Origin: Acephala macrosclerotiorum
Lineage: Eukaryota > Ascomycota > Leotiomycetes > Helotiales > Mollisiaceae
Direction: 5' to 3'
Length of the DNA stretch: 64,000 nucleotides
NCBI GenBank assembly: GCA_014904845.1
Contig: MU119282.1
Coordinates: 62,001-126,000, forward strand
Shown: positions 54,182 through 64,000 of the stretch, piece after piece
How positions within the stretch are numbered: the stretch's first letter is position 1
How the letters are laid out: each line of letters begins with the position of its first letter
Made by a program: the position numbers and the translations under genes
The notes under the pieces: model-generated
What the model was told of the DNA's origin: nothing
Seen by the model: only the letters and a program-made list of their open reading frames with translations
Database searches by the model: none

Positions 54182-57100
54182 CATTGGCCAAGTGACCATG
54201 TCTGAAAGTAAACACGTATATTGAGATGTCTTCTTTTGCATACATGGAGTTTTTGCCTGCATCTCTAGTGACGCAGAGCTTTTTGGGTGTCGCGATACCC
54301 TTCGATTCTGTTACTTTCAGTCAGGGCTACGAGGAACGACTTTTCTTTCGTAATGTGGGTCTGCATCTGGGATATTGGGGTCATTCATGGGATTGGTGCA
54401 TAATTCTGCTCTGAAGGCTTGAATGAGGTCATGTTCATGCTTGGATTATTGCATATATGTGCCAATCTATGTAGCACTTGATGCACATATTACTTTACAT
54501 ACGTACTATATACATGCTTTTCTTTATCTATCTGATTCAGCCTACATATCAAGCCCTAGTCGAAATATTGACTCGCGGCAACAGCATTTCATCTGACAAT
54601 TTAGCAAATCACGACACCTAGCTATGTCATTCACGTAGACCACTTACGGCACGGCACCAACATGGCCGTAGCTACAGTTCGACCAATAGTCAATTTACCA
54701 GGTCCTACACCTGCCAACGCCAAGTCGAGTCTGGGACCTCATCCTCCAAGCCAAATTCACTCACTTCGATTGCCTCATTTTTCACCAAGTCAAGTCCCGA
54801 CTCTCCAAGAATACCAAAGCACATCCAAGGAAAACGAGCTCAGCCAGTCCTGATCCTCCAAGAATAACCAAGCACATCTGCATGTCTAAGACAACAAGCT
54901 CACAGTAGTCATGAAATCATGAGCCACCGCACAGAGCCTCGACCCCGCACACTCACAGAAAACGGAAATCATGTTTCCCGTTCGCATCGACGGGAGAGAG
55001 GCTGAGCCCGCCTCACCATATACTCCGGATCTATTAATACAGCTGTACACAAAACACTCGTCCCATTCAACTTAATGACACTTGCTAGTTTCTATTCGTT
55101 CTACATTAGAATTTTTCGAAAACGCAAGCGAAAACGAAATCGAGTTCAATTTTCCAAGTGACGAATTGCATAGCAAGATAATCTTCCGAGATCTCATTCT
55201 TCATGCGAAACATGGCTGTCATGTGATTCGGTAAGTATTGTAAGAGAGATGGAGGGGATCTGAGGGAGGGGAGGATGAAGGCATGAATGATCACCATTGC
55301 AGCAGGTCTTCCGCGTTTGATGTACCCTGTGATGAGCCGAGAAGTGCGTGATGGTTATGAGATCTTAGGATTGGGGAGAGGGGCCGAGGGGCTGGATGAG
55401 TACGTAATTCGTCTGATGTCTGCATTGAGGTTCACATGGAGTCACTTCGGGAGAGTGGCTAAAAGGAGGATGATATGATGTGCTGGTATGAGGATCCTGA
55501 ATACGTGGAATATTCTGAGGTTTGAGATGAGGCAAGCTGTGGAATCAATGATTATGGGTAAGGATTTGGGAGGCTTGGATCAATGGGTAAAATGCCATCT
55601 GAAATTCTGATGCTGGATATGTGGATATTCAAATGCTTGACTTCGTTATGCTTGATTTTGACGCGGATACACGATGGATGATGGGAATTGTGGACGTGGA
55701 CGGATGCCGGTGTCATCTGTCTGTACGAAGCAGCGATGGGCGTTTGCTTGACCGTGAGCGAGTTGAGTTTGAGAGACCCGAAGTCACAGATGCAAACAAG
55801 CACCGCCAACCAAGATCCCTTCCTCACGCCGCGCCTGTACCATGAGCCCATCATCGGCTCGGATAGCACGATCTCTCATACGTGCTTCTCTCCTCGGAGA
55901 ATTCTAACCACGGACCACAGGACCTTGCAAACAAGGACGAGCGAAGCAACAGGATCTGTTTTATCAATCTGAATCGAAAGAATTGGCGAGGGAGATCACA
56001 GCGTTGAGGTCGTTTCCTCCAATCGCAAAGCCCATGCATCGCAAACGCTGAAACCGCATCCGAAACGGAAGGAGAAAGATGGCCAATGAGAGCGAGGGCA
56101 CATGCTTCCTCGTCACCAGAGACATGCGGTGTCTGAAGTGCCAAGACGTGAGACTCGCTTCGTCTTCATATCAGATCCGATTCCAGATCTTGACCGTGCC
56201 CGGTTTATCATTTTTTTTTCCTCGACAAGGAAGAATTCAAGGTGCACGGATAGAGAGAGCACCCTGGTGGGGGATCAATGAAAACGGGGAGAGTTGCAAA
56301 TTGGAGGAGGATAGAATGGGGTATCCTTACCTTATTCAATACAGGATGTCATTTTGATTTTTGATTCTTGAAGGACTCAGCCCACAAACTGCTTCCACCT
56401 TTCAAATTGAGATGGAGGTTTCGAACTTGGCGTTTGTGAGATGATTGGGTGGGAGAAGTGATGTACGGTTGTGGCGCTTTTTTTTCTTCCAGTGGAGTGT
56501 GTTTCAGGAAGCCGAGAATGGATTCTCGAAACGCTGACTTGGCGTACGCGATTGAAGGAAACAATTCGACGGTCTTTTCCTTGGGTGGAATGTTTTTATT
56601 TTGCTGGGGTTTGAGGTGACATGGTGAGTCTGGTGGAGGAGACGCGCTCGTACAGTTGTTCGAAAAGGTCAGATGTCATTTCACGGTACATCTGAAGGCC
56701 GTACAAGGTCAGATTGAGGGGTGAGGGACATGGGAGCAAGTTGATACTATTATTATTATTGTTGTCAAAATGCTATGAAGGTTCGGAAACAACGAGATGA
56801 GATGTCACGAAGTGGTGTTTGGCTTTGTTTTATGGGTAACAATTCATTGGAAGTCACGGGTTGGGGGCTGATTCAAGGGCCATTTGGTGTGATCATATCC
56901 CACCGGGACGCTGTCATCGAATTGGTCGACACGCTGGGCTCCAGGCTCTGTCAAATCTAATCACGGGAGTTGGATCTCGGAAGGTCCAGCCAGTGTTTCT
57001 AGACGAACTCGGATACCGGCGTCGGTTCAGTGTGTCAAATTCAGCCAGACACTCTGGACCAAACAGCGCCTCCAGAAACAGCTCGTTGAACCCTGCAGCA

Positions 57101-58017
57101 AACTTGATTTGCACCACTCAGCGTCTTGAGCGTTAATCAGGGCGTTATACACGTCAGCCGCATCCACCGTCTTGGCACCGTTCGGAGCCCCTTTCAGCCA
57201 CTGCTGGGGCCTTGCAGAGCGCCCTACTAGGCTAGGGTAAAGTGCTGACTTAGCGGGTCCACGCCCCGTTACCCCTGACCTTACCGATTCGACTCGACCT
57301 CACCAAAAGCTCTCCCAGATGTCACCAGTACTGGCGGTACGGGTCTGTATTGCATACACACAGCCATACGAAGCAGCCGCGGTGTTTGTTTGCCAGAGAC
57401 GAACACTGCCAGCCTCTCAACCACTGAACGCTGTCTCTCGTCTCGGCCTCTCATCTTTCCTCCTCTCACTTCTTACAACATCCGCCGAATCGCCATCCTC
57501 TCTCACATCGCACAGACAGCGCCATGCGGCTTCCCAAACCCAGGGCATTGTCTCCGCAGACTATAATTCCCGTAGCGGGCTTGTCTGCATTGAGCTCGCT
57601 TCCCCACCGTCATGCCACACCCTGTGTCGGACATCTGTACCTCCCATGTTTTGCCAAGCTAGCCAGCCAGTGCGGTTCCTATAGAAGGGAGCCAAGACTT
57701 CATGCATAAACATCTCTTGATCTCTTTCCCCAAGCCGCGTGTTCCTGTTTAGTTCTCCTCCTCCCATGTTCAGTTTCCTTTAAACTATATTCTCTTCTTG
57801 TTCTTTGTCACGATTGCTTCGACTTCATTGTTGTTTAGCAAGCTTTTTTCCTGGGGCGGGCATCCATCTTGTTTATATTTTGTGCTGAGCATCCTTCTTT
57901 TGTTTGATACCTCGACGATATCTTCCGGCAGCCATTCTTTGAGTCTGAGGTCGTCGACAATTCCCACTCATTAACTTCTAAAAGCTGCCACCTGGTGTGG
58001 ATTATTTCGCTCTCACG
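54182..58017. other. Long region upstream of the aspartic protease gene
   Basis: 3.8 kb with no coding frame that I can support on either strand. It contains an ATT microsatellite near 56749-56763 and pyrimidine-rich stretches near 57840-58010, next to the protease start. It could hold a long regulatory region or non-coding transcript. Confidence 0.35.
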
Positions 58018-59433
58018 ATGCCTTCAATCGCCCAATTACACACCCTACTTCTCCTCGCCCTCGTCACATTCGCCCTCGCCGCTCCTCAACATGGCAGCAT
58101 ACAAAAGCGAGGCAGCTTCGTTGTTAAGCGAGTACCTAATCCCGCCTTCAAGGGCAGAACCCCAGGTGCCGGAACGAGAGCACTGATCAAGGCACACCGA
58201 AAATACAGCATCCCTCTCCCCGCCGGACTCGTCGATGCCATGAACGCCGCGAATGCAGGAAGTGCTGGAGGAGTGGCAGATGCGGTGATCACAGGAGCAA
58301 CTGACAAGGCCGCAAAGAAGAAGGGAAAAGCCGCCGTCTCAACAGCAGCAGCAAACTCTACATCCGCTGCCACCAATGCCACCGCCGGAACCGGTGTCGT
58401 CACTAATACCCCCGAGCAAGGCGACGTCGAGTACCTCTCCCCCATCTCTATCGGCGGCCAGACCATGAACATGGACTTCGACTCTGGATCCTCCGATCTC
58501 TGGGTCTTCAACACGCAACTCAGCACAGCTTCCCAAACCGGCCACACGAATTTCAACCCCCAAAAGTCAACCACATTCAAGCTCATGCAAGGCGCCTCCT
58601 TCAGCATCTCCTACGGTGACGGATCCGGAGCAGCAGGCAACGTCGGAACTGACACCGTCAACATTGGAGGCGCAACCGTCACATCCCAAGCCATCGAACT
58701 CGCCACCGCAGTCTCAACCTCATTCGTACAAGACACCCAATCCAACGGATTGGTCGGTCTCGCTTTCTCAAAACTGAACACCGTCAAGCCCACCCAACAA
58801 AAGACCTTCTTCGACAATGCGATGTCTACCCTCGCCTTGCCCGTCTTCACCGCTGATCTCCGAAAAGCCGCCGCAGGAGCCTATACCTTCGGCGCTATCG
58901 ACAGCACTCGATTCAACGGCTCCCTTTCCTGGGCTGCGGTCAACACCACCAACGGCTTCTGGCAATTCTCCTCTTCCCAGTTCCAAGTCGGTACGGGCGC
59001 TGTGATGGCTGTTTCTGGTGGACAGGCTATTGCTGATACCGGAACCACTCTCATGTTGGCCAATGCTGCGATTGTGAATGCTTATTATAGCCAGGTTACT
59101 GGTGCTGTTAATAATGCTACTGTTGGAGGCGTTACGTTCCCTTGTAGTGCGGTTCTGCCTAACTTGATGGTTGATATTGGTGGAAACTACATGGCGACGG
59201 TTCGGGGTGATGATATTAATTTCGCGGCGGTGGATGCTACTGGTACCAGTAAGTCTACCCTTAACCTCTTCCATTGTATGCGAATCGGACTAACACAACT
59301 CAAAGCTTGCTTCGGCGGTCTCCAAGCCATCCAATCCGACCTCCAAATCTACGGCGATATCATGTTCAAGTCCCAATTTGTCGCTTTCAACGGAGGAAAT
59401 AACTCCATCGGCATGGCTGAGCACCAGTCCTAA
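58018..59433 (+). CDS. Secreted A1-family aspartic protease
   Basis: Pepsin-like endopeptidase acting at acidic pH outside the cell. Two exons: 58018-59248 and 59306-59433; the 57-bp intron (GTAAGT...AAAG) joins to give GTTCFGGLQ. 452 residues. Signal peptide MPSIAQLHTLLLLALVTFALA, then a propeptide with dibasic KR sites at ~34 and ~42. An Ala/Lys/Thr-rich stretch at ~95-130 precedes the mature region. Catalytic motifs: DFDSGSSDLWVF (~154) and ADTGTTLM (~340). YGDGSGAAG is the flap region with its Tyr. A Cys pair is placed as expected in the C-terminal lobe (FPCSAVL and TCFGG). ATG at 58018 is preferred over the longer frame from GTG 57997. Intact. Confidence 0.94.
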   Translation: MPSIAQLHTLLLLALVTFALAAPQHGSIQKRGSFVVKRVPNPAFKGRTPGAGTRALIKAHRKYSIPLPAGLVDAMNAANAGSAGGVADAVITGATDKAAKKKGKAAVSTAAANSTSAATNATAGTGVVTNTPEQGDVEYLSPISIGGQTMNMDFDSGSSDLWVFNTQLSTASQTGHTNFNPQKSTTFKLMQGASFSISYGDGSGAAGNVGTDTVNIGGATVTSQAIELATAVSTSFVQDTQSNGLVGLAFSKLNTVKPTQQKTFFDNAMSTLALPVFTADLRKAAAGAYTFGAIDSTRFNGSLSWAAVNTTNGFWQFSSSQFQVGTGAVMAVSGGQAIADTGTTLMLANAAIVNAYYSQVTGAVNNATVGGVTFPCSAVLPNLMVDIGGNYMATVRGDDINFAAVDATGTSKSTLNLFHCMRIGLTQLKACFGGLQAIQSDLQIYGDIMFKSQFVAFNGGNNSIGMAEHQS

Positions 59434-60085
59434 ACGATCTCTCCTGTCATTTAATTTATACCTAGATGTATTGTGGGATGTTGTAGTGTATATGAGTGTG
59501 TGTTTGCTAGAGTAGAGGAGGACAAGATGAAGGATGAATGAGAGATGAACGATGCTTTTTTTCACTTGCCAATGTACAAATTTATCACGCCTTAGACAGG
59601 AATTGAATGGAATGAATGGCATTGCTTGAGAATATCGAAAGTAATTAATGAATTAGCGATACACTAGAATGTATCTTCCACTCGAAAGAGGCCTTGACGT
59701 TTTTCATCATTATTACGAGGACGAGAATGAAATTGCTTTGACATGACAACCAGTTTCACGTTCTTGGGTAAAGTCGAGACAAGTCTCGGGATTGAGGAAA
59801 GGAAGGAGTTTCACCTCAAAACGAATGATGCGATTGATACACGTCTGTAGTTGGCAGTCTGTCGTAAACCTGCTTTCAGTACCTATTCTTTCGTCCCATT
59901 CGTATTCGTGAATCTCAAGTATGATCTTGAGTATGAGTACCGCCCATGAGTATGTTACGCAGCAAGAAGACCACCACTACAGACTATGCCCCAACTCCAT
60001 GATACTCCTCCAATAGCAGCCATGTATGAAAGGATCAACCGAAGATAATTGAGTCGTGTATGTCGTTTCAGAAGAGACAACAAGC
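59434..60085. other. Intergenic region between convergent genes
   Basis: 3' sides of the protease and the Lys-rich gene; nothing recognised. Confidence 0.4.
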
Positions 60086-60958
60086 TCACTTCGTCTTGCC
60101 AGCAGCTGCCTTGCCCTTCTTCTTGGCAGGCTTCTCCTCCTCTCCATCCTCGTCGTCCTCATCGTCAACCTGTCCAAAAGATTAGCACCGTACGAAGTGA
60201 TTCATCATAAGAGCGCCCCAGATTTGAGTGCTGTCTGAGGAGCCCGCATGCAGGCGGAGCTTCTCAACTCCTCAGAGAGCTCCCAGCGCTGAGAATGATA
60301 AAGAGAATGAACAGATAAGTATAGAAATCAAACATACCTTTCTCTTCTTTGGCGACTCCTTTTCCTTCTCGGCCTGTCTGGCACTCTTTCGCTCACCCTC
60401 TCTCGGAACTTTCTTCTCCTTAGGTCCCTTAGCTTCACCAGACTTTGGACGACCACCCTTCTTCTTCTTCTTCTTCTCGCCATCCTTGTCACCCTCCTTA
60501 GCAGCACCAGAACCAGAGGTCTCGGCCTTCTTCTCGGCCTCAGACTTCTTTTGGGGAGGACCCTTCTCGGGCTTGTCCTTAGAACCGGCTTCGTTCTCGT
60601 AGTCGCCGCCTTGGGCTTCGTATTCCTTGCCGATCTTAGCTGCCTTCCATGCTGCCATTTTGCCCTTTCCCGAACCGACCTTATTTGGTTGTTGCTTCAC
60701 TTCTGTAGATGGAGGTTAGCTTCTCGATCAATCGTGAAGTAAGATTGTCAGAAAGGGAGGGGCGCAATGAGAGGACTGGATGAGATAATATTGGGTTGCT
60801 GTTGGGTGAAAAGAGAACATGCGACAAGAGGCAGCTAACTCGTCTGTGATCGCAGAGCTGGAGAAGAGCGCGCGCAATAGGGGAGATATCGCAGACTTGC
60901 CCTCAGTAACCTTCTCCTTCAACTTAGGATCCGTAGGCTTTCCCTTGGCAGAAGACAT
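60086..60958 (-). CDS. Lys-rich conserved fungal protein, probably nuclear
   Basis: Three exons: 60958-60901, 60702-60338, 60169-60086, giving 168 residues. Intron 1 (198 bp) has a GC donor GCAAGT and acceptor ACAG, joining KLKEKVTE to EVKQQPNK; intron 2 is 168 bp with a normal GTATG donor. The protein begins MSSAKGKPTDPKLKEKV, has a central GKMAAWKAAKIGKEYEAQGG and DYENEAGSKDKP block, then poly-Lys runs (EKKKKKKGGRPKSGE, with an AT-hook-like GRPK core), and ends with an acidic stretch DDEDDEDGEEE and Lys-rich tail. Composition and the GGRPKSG motif suggest a chromatin-associated protein. There is no folded domain that I recognise; it is not an HMG box. Confidence 0.82.
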
Positions 60959-63900
60959 CTTGACCGTTGTTGTGATCGCGAAACCTCTTGTTGTTATCGT
61001 AGAAGGAAGTGATTGAAGTAGCGATCTTAGGACTCGACCTTGGGCGAAACCACCACTAAACGCGCCGATATGGACTCGAAGTATGATTGCGAGGAGGTTT
61101 TGTCTGAAGAGGAAAGACTCAAAGAGAGGAAGTAGATGCGACTGCGCTCTCCGTATTTTGTACTTAGCACTTTGGGAAGTCGCGAGGTCGGGGAAACAAC
61201 AACCTTGATGTCGTCAACACTCTCAACGGTCTTCAGCCTTGGCCGTACCTGCAGCTGGGGAAGGAAGGACCAAGCGGGACGAAGCGAGTGAGATCAGGCT
61301 AAGTTGAAAGCGGTTACGGCCGATTGCGGAAGCAGGGGTGAGCGAGTGAGCTTCTTCTTGTGCTGCCGTCCATTTTCAACTTCTACTCACAGGCAAAAAT
61401 CTTGTCAAAGTATGTCTTCAACGCTCCAAAGTTGTAATTCTATCAAGTCGAGTGAGTGATCTTTCTCTGTCAAGCGACCTCGAGATGAAAGCATTAAGTG
61501 AAGCAATGCCCGATATCTCTATTCGCAATTGAGCCCCTTCAAATTCAAATGTAGTAATGTGTATCTTGTCGAGTCTCAAGCTCTCCCTCTGTGTCGAGCA
61601 GTCTCTCTACTCGCAAGGCGTTCGGAGGGCAGAGGGGAGAGAGATGATTTTCTGCATTTTGCCGACCATCTTGATCTGCTTTTCATCTGCTTGATTGACC
61701 CTCTCGACCAGCGCCACGACCTCAACATTCCAGATATGTAGTACAATCGAGTGCTGTTGTTCTGCCATTTGCAATATGTGGTGGTGGCTTCATGTGCAAA
61801 GCGATGCTAAATCTATGAACGATCGGTGAGCCTGCTGCATTCGGCACACTGAACGTCGCCAGAGGCTGCCGAGCTGCACGGACCTTGAATTGGATCTTCT
61901 TGAATCGAAAGGTAATAAATATCAATATTATAGCCCATCTTCAACTTTGATCCAAGTTCGCTGCCCTTAAAATGAGGATGCGTTGCAAGAGGATTTGTCT
62001 GGTACTTTTTGGGACTTCACATAAGGGCAAACGAGTAATGCTTGATCCGGAATATTGTGGGCAGCAACTGGGCTCGGGCAAGATTCTCATAGCTATGCAA
62101 CGTTTGCGTTGATCGTTTTCCTTTGTATAATGACAAATTACTCCTGTTGCTCAAACTTTCAAGAAAGGAAAATCTCTCTGTAGACCATCGACATTCAGCA
62201 ACCATGATATGCCATCTAGAGCAGGCCAAGGTCGCCAATGCAGATGTAACATTCAATACCAAAAGCATGAAGCATTTTCAAAATAAGACTTAGTCCGAAG
62301 GGAGATTGCAGGTGAAGACAGCCTTGCTGCTTCTAATACAATCAGCTCCGCAATGAGTCGAAGTGTTCTTGTACGATCCACTGCCACAACAACAGTGCGC
62401 TTTCTGTCTTGCGTCAGACACTTCTGATGACAAAGGCAAAGACGATCTGCTCTACGTGCGACAGACCTTGCAAAACGACCATAAACGAGACTGATCCTTA
62501 ATCTTCAGTGTCTTGTTGCGCTTTGCTAGAAAGATATCGTGTCACATGAACAAATTTGACAAACAGGGAGACCAGTCATCTGTCACCATCTCGCCAAGTC
62601 GATTGGCACCACATCTTGGGCAATCCGCGGAACAGGAGCGCAGGTTTGAGGAACATATTAGTCTTGTCTCTGACACTTGTAAATCTGGCGCAAGAGACTT
62701 CTTTGCCATTCTTGTCCTGAAAGAGCGCTACTTGTCACAAAGTTATGTTCGGGTCTTTTCATGTCTTGATAGACGGATCCACAAAATTCCCTCGAGACGC
62801 CAAGCTTGGGACGAGACGACCTGGAGCGGTAGCGACTGAAATTGAGACAGGTGGGTACGTCCATTTATCAACCGGGGACCGTGAAGTCGTTGGCTTAGTG
62901 TAATGAGAGTCGCGGTTAGAACTTCGAAGCGCAAGGTACCCCTACTAAGCGGCAGACACACCTTTGGTTTATCGCTATGGTACTGTACATGGTGTGGACG
63001 ACGGATGACTTCTTGCATAGGCGGAGTTGCAGGTATTCTCATTTCGGGGGTCGGAATGCTAAATGAGGTGTGGGTGATGAGAGAAGAGTTGATGCAGAAA
63101 GAAATGCCTGCGACGTTGAGAAGACAGACCTATAGATATCAAGAAAATTTAAACCGTTCTGGCTTAAAAAAACCCCTGAATATTTAGTATTGTTCAAAGA
63201 TTCTTTTGAATCAAGATACTAGCAGGGATTCTCAACAAAACACTATCGTTCTCCATCTCCTCTGGCTTGCTCTTACATTTGCCATGCTCGCCGCTGTTCC
63301 CCTTCACGCTGTCCTTTCCACTCACGCGCCAGACTCCTCGAACCATCCTAGGCCGATTTCAGCACCGAATGAGCCTACACACTATTGGACAACCTCTGAG
63401 AACCAGACTCTTGCATTGCATCGAATAGGGAAACAGCCGTCCGGGTAGGAATAACTGGGACGAATATGGAACTTCAATTTGGATCAATGTCTGCACCCTG
63501 CGCTGAGATAGACGATGCGATCACAAATAAAATTGAGGCCAGAGGTTTAGACATCTAATCACATGTAGAAGTTCTTTCTCAACCCCAATTCAAGATTGTA
63601 TCGTTATAATCGCTAATTCCTTCCCGTTTTCCTTTTCAAGAAAGTGCTTGAGCTCATCTTGACAGCGTTTGGTAAGTTGATTCAGAGGAGTCAACTCTAA
63701 TGGAGGCATATCAAGGAGCTGTATGTCGCTTATGCATAGCATGTGCCAGTTCGAGTTGTTCTGCCAAAGAGGGGGGAAGGGAGGCATGATTAAGGGATTC
63801 GAGAGTCTGAGGTATTAGAGCCGAACTTAGGATTTGAATGTCGTTGTGCTCTAAACTGAACATGGAGATTGAGGTGTGTTTTGAGTACTGAGTTGGGCCG

Positions 63901-64000
63901 AAGTGTTCGGGCACGTTTGGCCAATTCGTTCGTTGGCCCCTGACGTTGAACCACAGGTTGGGTTAGTATCAGACATTAACTGTCAATCATTCAAGGCTAT
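60959..64000. other. Region without supported gene
   Basis: Only short frames. One plus frame at 63206-63448 has a hydrophobic segment (LLWLALTFAMLAAVPLHAVL) and might be an exon of an unrecognised gene, but no ATG context or splice evidence decides it. The first part is the upstream region of the Lys-rich gene. Confidence 0.3.

Noticed and set aside
60228..60602. 124-codon plus frame
   Set aside because: Antisense of the Lys-rich exon (Phe/Ser-rich shadow).
1..64000. CRISPR arrays, bacterial operons, rRNA genes, long LTR retrotransposons
   Set aside because: No regularly spaced repeats, Shine-Dalgarno-linked gene runs, rRNA sequence or reverse transcriptase motifs were seen.

Overview
The window reads as nuclear DNA of a filamentous ascomycete (Pezizomycotina; gene style and the divergent class V/VII chitin synthase pair would suit Leotiomycetes, but the class is inferred, not proven). 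Evidence: spliced genes with short 45-120 bp GT-AG introns and CTAAC/CTGAT-type branch sites, a HET-domain relic, 2EXR proteins, two myosin-like chitin synthases, a fungal MAPEG protein, a Whi5-type G1/S repressor and no tRNA, rRNA or bacterial operon signal.

Layout. 1-2776: 3' part of an unrecognised coiled protein gene. 3.6-11.0 kb: first decayed block with pseudogenes for a HET-domain protein, a GAL80/Gfo-Idh-MocA-type protein and an MFS sugar transporter, with one intact 2EXR gene among them. 11.8-25.2 kb: conserved core with csmB-like (class VII, minus) and csmA-like (class V, plus) chitin synthases head to head over a 1.9 kb shared upstream region. 25.5 kb: a short TIR element. 27.3-30.1 kb: a six-exon secreted cysteine-rich modular protein, convergent with a MAPEG gene. 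30.9-47 kb: second decayed block (2EXR paralogue relic, coiled-coil N-domain relic, prenylcysteine-lyase-like relic, truncated ABCC transporter, two adjacent TIR elements), in which an SDR gene and a Tyr-rich DxSYYY gene still look intact. 47.6 kb: a tiny intact member of the same Tyr-rich family. 49.2 kb: a decayed small secreted cysteine-rich gene. 52.6-61 kb: Whi5-like gene, secreted A1 aspartic protease and a Lys-rich nuclear protein. 61-64 kb: nothing supportable.

How the parts fit: the chitin synthases build and polarise the cell wall and have matched intron positions; the protease and the cysteine-rich protein are secreted; the sugar transporter and the GAL80-like relic sit close together and may record loss of one sugar-use locus. 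Several premature stops occur where relatives have Trp or probably Gln, which fits C-to-T/G-to-A mutation such as repeat-induced point mutation, but this needs alignment.

Most notable observations: the Kex2-site-bearing cysteine-rich protein whose introns are all phase 0 and all fall just before a Cys codon; an SDR gene whose introns carry matching palindromes; a Tyr-rich gene family with a conserved intron position; three GC-AG introns; and a TIR family whose longest member keeps a mariner-like transposase tail.
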